Shown here one piece after another: positions 52,025-61,083 of a stretch of DNA of 64,000 bases (position 1 is its first letter; every line of letters begins with the position of its first letter). The stretch spans positions 903,001 to 967,000 of the forward strand of contig NZ_CP025119.1 in assembly GCF_002831685.1 (NCBI RefSeq), in the 5' to 3' direction. Below the pieces are notes generated by a model that was not told where the DNA came from, did not search any database, and worked only from the letters and a program-made list of their open reading frames with translations. The stretch is from Polaribacter sp. ALD11. Its GTDB lineage: Bacteria > Bacteroidota > Bacteroidia > Flavobacteriales > Flavobacteriaceae. The translations under genes were made by a program, and so were the position numbers.

Positions 52025-52041
52025 CCTAACTAAAAAAATAT

Positions 52042-52494
52042 CTAGTTTAATTTAGGTTTTCTAAAATACTTTAAAGGAACAAACAACATACCAAAACACT
52101 GGCTATCTTCTTTTCCCATATTTTTATGGTGAATTTTATGTGCTTTTCTCAATCCCTTTAAATAGCTATTATTGGTATTTTTAAACCATTTAAATCGTTG
52201 ATGAATTAAAATATCATGTACTAAAAAGTAAGCGATGCCATAAAACAAAATACCCAAACCAATAAAGAATAAATACGTGTGTTCTGTGTAGGTCCCGAAG
52301 TAAAATAAAGCCATACTTGGTATTGCAAATACTATAAAAAATGCATCATTTTTTTCAAATACGTGTGGATAACCAGGCTCGTGATGATCTTCATGTAAAA
52401 ACCAGCCAAAACCATGCATTACAAATTTGTGTGTACACCAAGTGACACATTCCATTAATAAAAATACTGCTAAAGTTATAAATGCGAAAATCAT
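52042..52494 (-). CDS. crtZ: Beta-carotene hydroxylase
   Basis: 150 residues with three to four membrane segments and the His clusters of the fatty-acid hydroxylase type: HKFVMHGFGWFLHEDHHEP, HDILIHQRF and KAHKIHHKNMG. It hydroxylates beta-ionone rings to give zeaxanthin. Starts inside the crtB stop (TAATG). No lycopene cyclase is in this cluster, so it must lie elsewhere. Confidence 0.92.
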   Translation of the reverse strand: MIFAFITLAVFLLMECVTWCTHKFVMHGFGWFLHEDHHEPGYPHVFEKNDAFFIVFAIPSMALFYFGTYTEHTYLFFIGLGILFYGIAYFLVHDILIHQRFKWFKNTNNSYLKGLRKAHKIHHKNMGKEDSQCFGMLFVPLKYFRKPKLN

Positions 52495-53336
52495 TAAATA
52501 ATATTTAATTTATATTTTACGTAGCTTCTTGCTAACAAATTTATTTTCATCGGATTAGATATTCGAACTCTAGAATCCATAATTTTTTCTGAAGGTACCA
52601 TTTTAAGCTTTTTAAGCAATCTTCTATAATATCGAAACGCTGTGTAGACTCCAAATTTTGCTTCCACTGGCAATTTCAAAATACCGTTTGAGTAAGCATA
52701 ATCAAAATCAGCTTCAATTTCATCAATAATTAGTTGTTTTGAAGTCGCATCTAATTTACCTAAATCTATGTTCGGAAAATAAGAACGATTCAATACTTCA
52801 AAATCGTCTTTTAAATCACGTAAAAAATTTACTTTTTGAAAAGCAGAACCCAAACGCATTGCTGCATCTTTTAATTCTTCGTACTTTTCGTTATCACCAT
52901 TAACAAAAACCTTTAAACACATTAAGCCCACAACATCTGCAGAACCATAAATATACGCATCATATTCTTCTTTCGTTTGATATTCTGTTTTGTATAAATC
53001 AGCTTTCATACTTTTTAAGAAAGCTTGCACCATTTCATCGGGAATTTGATACTTATTTACCGTTTGCTGAAAGGAATTTAAAATAGGATTTAAACTAATT
53101 CCTAGCTCTTTTGAAAGATAATAATCTCTTTCAAAATGATCCATTAATTGTTCCTTACTATAATCATGAAAGGTATCTACAATTTCATCCGCAAAGCGAA
53201 CAAAACCATAAATATTATAAATATCTGTTCTAATTTTTGGCGATAACATCTTTACTGCCATAGAAAAAGAAGTGCTGTATTTCTCAGTAACCAGCTTACT
53301 ACAATCATTAGAAACACTATCAAATAACTCTTTCAT
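52494..53336 (-). CDS. crtB: Phytoene synthase
   Basis: 280 residues. Trans-isoprenyl diphosphate synthase fold: YGFVRFADEIVDTFHD (first Asp-rich) and FQKVNFLRDLKDDFEVLNRSY (second). It condenses two geranylgeranyl diphosphates to phytoene. Four bases after crtI. Confidence 0.95.
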   Translation of the reverse strand: MKELFDSVSNDCSKLVTEKYSTSFSMAVKMLSPKIRTDIYNIYGFVRFADEIVDTFHDYSKEQLMDHFERDYYLSKELGISLNPILNSFQQTVNKYQIPDEMVQAFLKSMKADLYKTEYQTKEEYDAYIYGSADVVGLMCLKVFVNGDNEKYEELKDAAMRLGSAFQKVNFLRDLKDDFEVLNRSYFPNIDLGKLDATSKQLIIDEIEADFDYAYSNGILKLPVEAKFGVYTAFRYYRRLLKKLKMVPSEKIMDSRVRISNPMKINLLARSYVKYKLNII

Positions 53337-53340
53337 ATTA

Positions 53341-54804
53341 CTATTGGTTTTTAATGATTAATTCTGATGCAATTTTACCCGAAATTAATGCTGGTGGAAC
53401 TCCGGGACCTGGAACCGTTAATTGCCCTGTAAAATACAAATTATTTACTTTACTACTTTTTATTTTTGGTCTTAAAAATGCAGTTTGTAAAAGTGTATTT
53501 GCCATTCCGTAGGCATTTCCTTTATAAGAATTGTATTCTTCTTTAAAATCATTTACACAAAACGACCTATTAAACAATACGTGTTTTTTAACTTCTTGGT
53601 TTGTTAATTTCTCAAATCTATCTAAAATTTTATGAAAATAGGCTTCTCTTAAAGCTTCTGTATCTTCTATTCCTGGTGCTAGAGGTATTAAAAAGAAACC
53701 GGCTTCTTTACCTTCTGGTGCAGATGTCTTGTCTGTCATAGAAGTAAAATTTGCATAAAACAACGGATCTGTTGGCCATTTAGGTTTGTCGTAAATTTCT
53801 TCTGCATGCAGATCAAAATCTGTATCAAAAAACAATGTGTGATGACTTACGTTCTCTATTTTTTTATCAAAACCAACATAAAATAATAATGATGAAGGTG
53901 CAAAGGTCTTTTTGTCCCAATATTTTTCTGAATATTGTTTAAGATTATCTTCTAATAATGTTTCTGTATGATGATAATCTGCGCCACTTAAAACCAAACT
54001 CGTTTTAATTTCTTTTCCATTAACAACTAATCCTGTTACATTTTTATCTGAGTCTGTATTAATTTTTTCTACGTTTGCGTTTACCTCAAAATGAACACCT
54101 AAAGAAGTTGCCAAAGAAACCATGCCTTCAATTACTTTATACATTCCTCCTCTTGGGTGCCAAGTTCCTAAACCAAAATCTGCATAATTCATAAAATTAT
54201 AAAATGCAGGAGTATTGCTAGGTTTTGCCCCTAAAAACAAAACTGGGAATTCTAAAATTTTAATTAATTTATCGCTTTTTATATTCTTTCTAACTTGCTT
54301 TCTTATCGTAGAAAAAAACTGAGTAACTCTTGCTACTGTTGTTGTTGTAACTAATTCTAACGGAGAAACACCTGGCCTGTAAACTAAATCTAAAATAGCC
54401 GTTTCGTAATTTGACTTTGCAGAATCTAAAAAAGTTTTTAAGTGTTTCGCACTTCCCTTTTCTTCTGCTTCGAACATTTTATAAATGTCTTCTAAGTTTT
54501 CAGAAATTTTTAAGGAAGAATTTTCACCGAAATAGACTTCATAACCAGGACTTAATTTATCTAAAATGTAATAATCTGAAGGTTTCTTACCAAAATCTGC
54601 AAAAAAACGTTCGAAAACATCTGGCATCCAATACCAAGAAGGACCTAAATCAAACGTAAATCCGTCTTTTTTATATTGCCTTGCTCTTCCGCCTAATGTG
54701 TCGTTTTTCTCTAAAACAGTAACTTTATAACCTTCCTTAGCTAAATAACAAGAAGCTGATAAAGCTGAAAAACCAGAACCTATAATATATATTTCTTTAT
54801 TCAT
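53341..54804 (-). CDS. crtI: Phytoene desaturase
   Basis: 487 residues. N-terminal FAD motif YIIGSGFSALSASCYLAK plus LGGRARQYKKDGFTFDLGPSWY, and the C-terminal bacterial phytoene-desaturase signature NLYFTGQLTVPGPGVPPALISGKIASE. It desaturates phytoene to lycopene. First gene of crtI-crtB-crtZ; promoter TATATTTG at 54821-54828. Confidence 0.95.
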   Translation of the reverse strand: MNKEIYIIGSGFSALSASCYLAKEGYKVTVLEKNDTLGGRARQYKKDGFTFDLGPSWYWMPDVFERFFADFGKKPSDYYILDKLSPGYEVYFGENSSLKISENLEDIYKMFEAEEKGSAKHLKTFLDSAKSNYETAILDLVYRPGVSPLELVTTTTVARVTQFFSTIRKQVRKNIKSDKLIKILEFPVLFLGAKPSNTPAFYNFMNYADFGLGTWHPRGGMYKVIEGMVSLATSLGVHFEVNANVEKINTDSDKNVTGLVVNGKEIKTSLVLSGADYHHTETLLEDNLKQYSEKYWDKKTFAPSSLLFYVGFDKKIENVSHHTLFFDTDFDLHAEEIYDKPKWPTDPLFYANFTSMTDKTSAPEGKEAGFFLIPLAPGIEDTEALREAYFHKILDRFEKLTNQEVKKHVLFNRSFCVNDFKEEYNSYKGNAYGMANTLLQTAFLRPKIKSSKVNNLYFTGQLTVPGPGVPPALISGKIASELIIKNQ

Positions 54805-54820
54805 TTATTATTTTGTTTAA

Positions 54821-54828
54821 CAAATATA
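54821..54828 (-). promoter_or_regulatory. -7 promoter box (TATATTTG) of the crt operon
   Basis: Minus-strand TATATTTG 16 bp before crtI ATG, in the 62-bp gap after the MerR-type gene. Short leader of about ten nt. Confidence 0.6.
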
Positions 54829-54866
54829 CAATAATATTAAACATTCTTAAATATGCTAAATACAAT

Positions 54867-55760
54867 TTACAAAACTTTTAACAAATCTGAAACTGAAGAA
54901 TGAAAAGTTATTTGAGATGAAAAATTAGCTGCTCTTAGTAGATCTGTTTTTCTTCCTACAGCTATCAATTGATGTTTTGTGCCTTCTAAAATACTATTTA
55001 TTTCACTAAAATAGTCATCAATTTTATCATCAAAAGGCATAATTGTTAGCGAAGTAATAAAACACAATTCTCTATCATTTTTAAAAAAGTAATTTAAATT
55101 GTCTAATGGCAAACTCTGCCCTAAATAAATAGTATGCTTTCCTCTTAGAACTAGTTCATAATTTAGGTATAAGAGGCCTAATTCATGAATTTCATTTTCT
55201 GGTAAAAATAATACATAAGTTTTTTCGGTTGATTCTATTCCGTATTGTAAACTTTCTGTGCTCAAATGAATTTTCTGTGCAATTAAATTGGAAATAAAAT
55301 GCTCATGAGCGGGCAGTAAAGTATCCGTTTGCCACAACAAACCAATATGATTTAAAAACGGAATGAATACATCTTTAAAAATTTCTCTAAAACTTTTTTT
55401 ATGCAATAACTTGTTATAAGTAGTATTAAATAACACTTTATCAAACTGTAACATAGACAATTTAAAAGCATTAATTGCTTCATCATTTATAGCCATCGTA
55501 AAAGCAACTTCTCTAGAATGCTGTAAAATTTCTTCATCAGACATTTTTGCAATTTTAGAGATCTTGTAATTATTTTTACTTAATAAAACTACGTTTAGTA
55601 ATTTTTGTAAATTTTGATGAGAATAATATCTAATATTGGTATCTGTTCTTTGTGGCTCTAATAAATTATACCTTTTTTCCCATATACGTATGGTATGAGC
55701 TTTGATCCCTGATATGTTTTCAAGGTCTTTGATAGTGAAATCTTGCTTTATATTGTTCAA
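54867..55760 (-). CDS. MerR-family, cobalamin-binding-type regulator (CarH/LitR-like)
   Basis: About 297 residues. MerR helix-turn-helix near the N-terminus (FTIKDLENISGIKAHTIRIWEKRYNLL), then a helical bundle with W-x9-EH (LWQTDTLLPAHEHFIS) and a B12 Rossmann domain with E-x-H-x-x-G (EIHELG) and YLGQSLP. In CarH these bind adenosylcobalamin and sense light. TTG 55760 is taken as start because the longer TTG start (55784) overlaps the promoter -7 box. Same orientation as and just upstream of the carotenoid genes. Confidence 0.85.
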   Translation of the reverse strand: MNNIKQDFTIKDLENISGIKAHTIRIWEKRYNLLEPQRTDTNIRYYSHQNLQKLLNVVLLSKNNYKISKIAKMSDEEILQHSREVAFTMAINDEAINAFKLSMLQFDKVLFNTTYNKLLHKKSFREIFKDVFIPFLNHIGLLWQTDTLLPAHEHFISNLIAQKIHLSTESLQYGIESTEKTYVLFLPENEIHELGLLYLNYELVLRGKHTIYLGQSLPLDNLNYFFKNDRELCFITSLTIMPFDDKIDDYFSEINSILEGTKHQLIAVGRKTDLLRAANFSSQITFHSSVSDLLKVL

Positions 55761-55781
55761 TGTTTCTAATTTATTATTCAA

Positions 55782-55789
55782 CAAATGTA
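55782..55789 (-). promoter_or_regulatory. -7 promoter box (TACATTTG) of the CarH-like gene
   Basis: Minus-strand TACATTTG. It faces the sigma-factor promoter box (55839-55846) across about 50 bp, in a shared divergent control region. Confidence 0.6.
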
Positions 55790-55838
55790 AATATTTTTAA
55801 CTCAAAAAAATATTTTTTATAAAAATTGTAACATTTTA

Positions 55839-55846
55839 TACATTTG
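55839..55846 (+). promoter_or_regulatory. -7 promoter box (TACATTTG) of the ECF sigma gene
   Basis: TACATTTG identical to the opposite box. A perfect ACTTATAAGT palindrome follows at 55851-55860 between box and start codon. Confidence 0.6.
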
Positions 55847-55878
55847 TACTACTTATAAGTAACTAACCTATTTACAAA

Positions 55879-56373
55879 TTGCAGAAAGATTTAGAAACTA
55901 AATTTTTATCAGATTTTGAAACAAATCAAAACATAGCACATAAAATTTGTAGAATTTATACTACAAATAGAGATGCTCATAATGATTTGTTTCAAGAAAT
56001 AACCATACAAGTTTGGAAAAACTACCCAAAATTTAGGGGAGATTCTAAATTTAGTACATGGATGTATAGAGTAGCTTTAAACACGGCAATTTCATTATAT
56101 AGAAAATCGACTAGAAAAGTAAAGACGCAAGATTTTAGTGAGGTTGCATTTAAAATTAAAGCTACAGATTATGATGATACTGAAGAAGTGCAATTAAAAG
56201 CACTTTACAAAGCAATTCATAGGTTGAACGACATAGACAAAGCGTTAATTTTTTTATACTTAGAGGACAAGCCTTATAAAGAAATATCGGAAACATTGGG
56301 AATAACTAGTGTAAATGCAAGAGTGAAAATGAACAGAGCAAAAGAAAAGTTAAAAAACATTCTAAACCCATAA
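55879..56373 (+). CDS. ECF-type RNA polymerase sigma factor
   Basis: 164 residues. Region 2 (DLFQEITIQVWKNYPKFRGDSKFSTWMYRVALN) and region 4 (DKALIFLYLEDKPYKEISETLGITSVNARVKMNRAKEKL) are clear. TTG 55879 starts it; no ATG is near. Divergent from the CarH-like regulator, paralleling light-responsive sigma/CarH systems. Three bases before the membrane protein gene, a possible anti-sigma partner. Confidence 0.9.
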   Translation: MQKDLETKFLSDFETNQNIAHKICRIYTTNRDAHNDLFQEITIQVWKNYPKFRGDSKFSTWMYRVALNTAISLYRKSTRKVKTQDFSEVAFKIKATDYDDTEEVQLKALYKAIHRLNDIDKALIFLYLEDKPYKEISETLGITSVNARVKMNRAKEKLKNILNP

Positions 56374-56376
56374 ACT

Positions 56377-56991
56377 ATGGATTTATTAGATAATTATAAA
56401 AAAGCCTGGAAAAATCAGCCAGAAGAAGCAAGTAGATTTTCTGCAATAGAAATTTACAAACTCGCACAATCAAGGTCGTCATCTATTGTAAAGTGGATCT
56501 TTATTATTGGTATTTTAGAATTTGTAGCTTTAAATTCTCTATACTTTATTATTGATGCAGATGAAGCTTATGAAGAGTATAAAAAAATAGGATTGGAAAA
56601 TTTTATATACGTTTCACAAACTATATTTTATATTATTATTTTCTTTTTTTTAATAAAATTTTACTTAAATTATAAGAAAATTTCTTCTTCAGATTCGACA
56701 AGAGTTTTAATGAAAAAAATTATTAGAACTAGAAGAACAGTAAGAAACTATGTGTTATTCAACTTGGTATATATTGCATTATTCACAATAATTGTAATGG
56801 TTGCTGAAATAAATATAAATTTTGAAGATTTAAGTACAAAACAAATTTTATTATTTTGTTTAATAACATTTTTACTTATCACTGTTATATTAGTAGTTCT
56901 ATGGCTTTTTTACCAACTACTTTATGGTTTTTTATTGAAAAAATTGAATAGAAATTACAAAGAATTGGCTAAATTAGATAGCGTAAACTAA
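56377..56991 (+). CDS. Four-segment membrane protein, possible anti-sigma partner
   Basis: 204 residues. N-terminal 35 residues are soluble (NYKKAWKNQPEEASRFSAIEIYKLAQ), then four membrane segments (WIFIIGILEFVALNSLYFII, FIYVSQTIFYIIIFFFLIKF, YVLFNLVYIALFTIIVMVAE, ILLFCLITFLLITVILVVLWLF). No known anti-sigma motif is seen, but position directly behind the sigma gene suggests one. Confidence 0.65.
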   Translation: MDLLDNYKKAWKNQPEEASRFSAIEIYKLAQSRSSSIVKWIFIIGILEFVALNSLYFIIDADEAYEEYKKIGLENFIYVSQTIFYIIIFFFLIKFYLNYKKISSSDSTRVLMKKIIRTRRTVRNYVLFNLVYIALFTIIVMVAEININFEDLSTKQILLFCLITFLLITVILVVLWLFYQLLYGFLLKKLNRNYKELAKLDSVN

Positions 56992-57003
56992 ATAGACTAT
57001 TTT

Positions 57004-57483
57004 ATGAAAAAGGTACTATTCTTTATTTTTCTAAGTTTTACATTGGTTTCATTTTCTCAAAAATCAGACTTTTGGAATAACGTGCAATTCGGAGGTGGTT
57101 TTACTGTAGGTTTTGGGAACCAAACTACTATTGGTATCTCACCAAGTGCTATCTATAATTTTAACAATGGTTTTTCTTTAGGAACCGGCTTAAACTATTT
57201 ATATTCAGAAATTAACGATTTTTCTACCAGCGTTTATGGCGCTAGTTTAATCTCCTTATACCAAACCAATTTCGGAATTCAGTTTTCTGGAGATTTCGAT
57301 TACAACTTCGCAAAACAAAAAGATCAATTTGGGTCAATAAACACCAACTTCCCTGCACTACATTTTGGTATTGCATATAACCAAGGTAGGTTTGCAGTTG
57401 GTGTTCGTTATGACGTTTTGTATGACAAGAATAAAAGTATTTTCGCTTCACCTATTTCACCAATTGTCCGTTTTTATTTCTAA
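57004..57483 (+). CDS. Small outer-membrane barrel protein
   Basis: 159 residues: signal peptide ([16 protein letters not shown]), then alternating strands such as [52 protein letters not shown] and the C-terminal [14 protein letters not shown] recall relatives mislabelled alpha-ketoglutarate decarboxylase; no such catalytic motif exists. The stop overlaps that of the aldolase gene by 4 bp. Function unknown. Confidence 0.7.
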   Translation: MKKVLFFIFLSFTLVSFSQKSDFWNNVQFGGGFTVGFGNQTTIGISPSAIYNFNNGFSLGTGLNYLYSEINDFSTSVYGASLISLYQTNFGIQFSGDFDYNFAKQKDQFGSINTNFPALHFGIAYNQGRFAVGVRYDVLYDKNKSIFASPISPIVRFYF

Positions 57484-58499
57484 AAGTTTTTTAGTTCCAT
57501 TAGTAATTTTTCTAACATTTTATTCGTAAAATCTAAGTGCGTAACAATTCTAATTCTACCTTCTCCCATAGAAGTTAGTAGAATATTTTTCACCCTCATT
57601 TTCTCAATAAAATTACCGGCACCTACTTTTTCATCCACATAAAAAATAACAATATTTGTTTCTATTGGTGCTACTTTTGTAACATAGCTACAAGAATTTA
57701 AAACATCCCCTATAATTTTTGCTTTTTGATGATCTTCGTCCAATCTTTCTATATGATTGTCTAATGCATAAATTCCTGCTGCTGCTAAAAACCCAACTTG
57801 TCTCATGGCACCACCTAATAATTTACGAATACGCAATGCTTTTGCAATATCTTCTTTAGAACCCAATAAAATAGAGCCAATTGGCGCTCCTAAACCTTTA
57901 GAAAGACAAATTGAAATGGTATCAAATAATTTTCCATATTGTTTCGGAGTTTCTTTTTTAGCAACCAAAGCATTAAATAAACGTGCGCCATCTAGATGAA
58001 AAGCTAAGTTATTCTCTTTTGATATTTTTTGAAGTTTCTCTAATTCAGAAAAGTCCCAACAAGCGCCTCCTCCTTTGTTCGTGGTATTTTCGATACAAAC
58101 CAGTCTTGAAAACGGAACATGAATATCTGATCGTCCTGCAACTGCTTCTTGCAACTGTGCTGCTGTAAACATTCCCCTATCTCCGTCTATTAATTTACAG
58201 GTTACACCAGAATTAAATGCGGCTCCTCCGCCTTCGTAATTATACACGTGCGCATATTTATCGCAAATTAATTTGTCTCCTGGTTGCGTGTGTAATTTTA
58301 TGGCAGTTTGATTCGCCATGGTTCCTGATGGAAAAAACAACGCATCTTCCATTCCGAATAATTTTGCCGCTTTTTCTTGTAATTTATTTACAGTCGGGTC
58401 CATTTTAAAAACATCATCACCAACTTTGGCGTTCATCATTGCTTCCAACATTTCTGCTGTTGGTTTGGTTACTGTATCTGAAATTAGGTCTATTATCAT
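57480..58499 (-). CDS. Low-specificity L-threonine (allo-threonine) aldolase
   Basis: 339 residues, fold-type I PLP enzyme: [17 protein letters not shown] at the N-terminus, [14 protein letters not shown], the PLP Lys in [18 protein letters not shown] (about 202) and [15 protein letters not shown]. It cleaves threonine/allo-threonine to glycine and acetaldehyde. Monocistronic as far as visible. Confidence 0.92.
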   Translation of the reverse strand: MIIDLISDTVTKPTAEMLEAMMNAKVGDDVFKMDPTVNKLQEKAAKLFGMEDALFFPSGTMANQTAIKLHTQPGDKLICDKYAHVYNYEGGGAAFNSGVTCKLIDGDRGMFTAAQLQEAVAGRSDIHVPFSRLVCIENTTNKGGGACWDFSELEKLQKISKENNLAFHLDGARLFNALVAKKETPKQYGKLFDTISICLSKGLGAPIGSILLGSKEDIAKALRIRKLLGGAMRQVGFLAAAGIYALDNHIERLDEDHQKAKIIGDVLNSCSYVTKVAPIETNIVIFYVDEKVGAGNFIEKMRVKNILLTSMGEGRIRIVTHLDFTNKMLEKLLMELKNF

Positions 58500-58581
58500 T
58501 TTATATTTTGTTGAAACTAATTTTACTTATTACATCAAAAAATGTAACAAATAAAAGTAGTGAAATTCGTTTAATTTATGT

Positions 58582-60996
58582 CTAATCATCACTTCCAATT
58601 GGCGAACCATCAGGAATTTGTGGTGCTTTTGATTTCTTAAATGAAATCGGATTTTTAATAAAATCATCAATCATTTTTACCATTGCATTGTCATATATTT
58701 TCTGGATTCCTTTTGAATTTTTATTTTTTAAGGTTGATTTGATTTCATCCAACTGAAACAAGACAATTGCATTTACTTGTTTGTACTGATTCTTATATGC
58801 AGCCAAATAAAATAATTGCTCTAAAACAGCTGTATTTATTACGTTTTGTAATTCTTGATAATAGGTATCTTTATGTGTTTTGTTGATGGTTTTCGCAATT
58901 AATTCATCCAATAATTCAACCAAACCTAATTGATTTTTATTCAAACTTTTATGCGCAATTAACCTGGATGCTCTTTGCGGATTCAATAATAAATTCAACG
59001 TCATTTCACTAGCAGTTTCTACTGCCCCAAAAGCATCAAATTCTACACCTAAATCACTTTTAAAAGATTCTCTACTTCTTCCGTAGCCCATTGCTCTTGG
59101 GGGAAATAAGGCTAATTTTTCTTTCGGAATTGCTATTTCATCAACATTTATGGTTTGCAAAACGGCTTGCAAAGCAATTCTTTCTGTTGCACCAGAAACA
59201 CGTTTTACAATGGTTTGGTTATCACCTTTTACAGCATACGAATACTCTAATCCTCCAATGAGTTTTACAGTTGCTTCTGTTTGAAATCTATGGAAAAAAT
59301 ACAACGGCACAAAAACATCTTCTAATACAGAATACGGTTGATTCGTTTTTATATTGTCCGAAGAGAAATTAGCAATCGCTTTTTTTCTAATCTTTAAAAG
59401 GTTGTATAATTCATCATAAATATTGCCGCCATTGTCCCATAAATGTGCAGAAGCACTTGCACTTCCTTGAGACCTTGCATCTGAATCGGACAAGTATTTT
59501 AATCCGTTGGCAGCGGCATCTTCTAAAATTTTATTCAATTCATTTTCTTCTTCATCCTTAAAATCCTGATAAAAATAAGCAACCGTTACTTTATCCCAAG
59601 GTCCTATTTTGGTATCATACGCATCAGAAAAATCAATTTTACCGTCTTTTAAAGTAAATTTCGGATGCGGATAATCCATCACAGAAGACCTTCCGTTTGT
59701 ACTTGCTGCAAAATTATGTGCAAAACCTAACGTATGGCCTATTTCATGTGCAGACAATTGTCTAATTCTTGCAATTGCCATTTGCAAAGCAAAATCATCA
59801 TCTACAGAGTTATTTTTATAGGGCGCTTGCAAAGCTTGTGCTATTAAAAAATCTTGACGAATACGTAAACTTCCTAAACTTACATGCCCTTTTAAAATTT
59901 CGCCAGTTCTTGGGTCAGAAATACTGCCACCATAACTCCAACCACGCGTAGATCGATGCACCCATTGCACCATATTGTAACGAATGTCTAAAGGATCTGC
60001 GCCTTCTGGCAGCATTTTCATCTGAAAAGCATCTTTGTAACCAATCGCTTCAAAAGCCTGATTCCACCAACGTCCGCCTTCTAATAACGCAGAACGAACT
60101 GGTTCTGGCGTTCCTCTGTCTAAATAATAAATAATTGGTTTCTTAGCTTCAGAAATTACAGCATTCGGATTTTTCTTTTCTAAACGATGTCTAAAAATAA
60201 AACGTTTTGTAATTGATTCATTTACGGGTGTTGCATAATCTAAATAAGACATTGCATAACCTCCAGAACGGGTATCAAATTTTCTAGGTTTGTAGTTATT
60301 ATCTGGTAATTTTACAAAAGAATGATGCTGATGTACAGTAACCAAACTTGCATCTGGCGTTACACTTCTTATATTATATCCTTTCGGTGAACCTTTAAAA
60401 GTTAGCATTACATCGAATTCTACATTTTTAGGAAATGCTTTTGTTCTTTCTAAATTAAAAGCCGATTTACTTTTGTCTAAACTATAATTTCCTTGATTAT
60501 TTCTAGCTAAAGTACTTGCAACGCCATGTGCATCTCTCATAAAAAAATCGGTTGCATCTACTAAAAAGCTGCCATTTTTTTCTTCTTTAATTACAAAACC
60601 ATGTAAAACCGATTTTGCAAACGCTTCTTTTACAGATTGTTTTTCTTCCTCGTTATCTGTAATTGCTCTGTAATCTAAGTTGGGTTGCATCAACATTAAC
60701 TTATTACCTGCTTTTTTAAAATGAACGACTACTCCGCCACCTAATTGACCTCTATCTAAACCTAAATCATTAGAGCCAACACCTTCAGAAAGTGAACGTG
60801 CATAAAGAAATTCTGAAGTTAAATCATCAACTTGAAGAAATAATTTATCAGAAGTATCATCATAATAAAAGGTAAAATACCCTTCATATTTAGTAATTCC
60901 TTTTTGTAATTTGTTTCCAGTTTTCTCTATAAAAAACTGTGAAAATCCATCCACAGAAACGGTAATAAAAAATAGAATAAGTAGTAATTTTTTCAT
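58582..60996 (-). CDS. Large zinc-dependent metalloprotease (DUF5117/DUF4953)
   Basis: 804 residues, signal peptide (MKKLLLILFFITVSVDGFSQ). The zinc site is LSAHEIGHTLGFAHNFAAS, the metzincin-like HExxHxxGxxH. A Met-containing turn SVMDYPHPKF follows. Such proteins are frequent exported enzymes in Bacteroidetes with DUF5117 before and DUF4953 around the site; substrates are unknown. ATG 60996 is used because the signal peptide begins there; ATG 61032 would add 12 residues. Confidence 0.87.
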   Translation of the reverse strand: MKKLLLILFFITVSVDGFSQFFIEKTGNKLQKGITKYEGYFTFYYDDTSDKLFLQVDDLTSEFLYARSLSEGVGSNDLGLDRGQLGGGVVVHFKKAGNKLMLMQPNLDYRAITDNEEEKQSVKEAFAKSVLHGFVIKEEKNGSFLVDATDFFMRDAHGVASTLARNNQGNYSLDKSKSAFNLERTKAFPKNVEFDVMLTFKGSPKGYNIRSVTPDASLVTVHQHHSFVKLPDNNYKPRKFDTRSGGYAMSYLDYATPVNESITKRFIFRHRLEKKNPNAVISEAKKPIIYYLDRGTPEPVRSALLEGGRWWNQAFEAIGYKDAFQMKMLPEGADPLDIRYNMVQWVHRSTRGWSYGGSISDPRTGEILKGHVSLGSLRIRQDFLIAQALQAPYKNNSVDDDFALQMAIARIRQLSAHEIGHTLGFAHNFAASTNGRSSVMDYPHPKFTLKDGKIDFSDAYDTKIGPWDKVTVAYFYQDFKDEEENELNKILEDAAANGLKYLSDSDARSQGSASASAHLWDNGGNIYDELYNLLKIRKKAIANFSSDNIKTNQPYSVLEDVFVPLYFFHRFQTEATVKLIGGLEYSYAVKGDNQTIVKRVSGATERIALQAVLQTINVDEIAIPKEKLALFPPRAMGYGRSRESFKSDLGVEFDAFGAVETASEMTLNLLLNPQRASRLIAHKSLNKNQLGLVELLDELIAKTINKTHKDTYYQELQNVINTAVLEQLFYLAAYKNQYKQVNAIVLFQLDEIKSTLKNKNSKGIQKIYDNAMVKMIDDFIKNPISFKKSKAPQIPDGSPIGSDD

Positions 60997-61067
60997 GTTT
61001 GGTAAATTTTCTATAAATCTATACAATAACAATCAGCTTTTAAAACAAGAAATCTTAAAATTTCATT

Positions 61068-61075
61068 TATTTTTG
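61068..61075 (+). promoter_or_regulatory. -7 promoter box (TATTTTTG) of prfB
   Basis: TATTTTTG 9 bp before the prfB ATG (61084), which would make the mRNA almost leaderless. Confidence 0.45.
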
Positions 61076-61083
61076 TTCAACTT

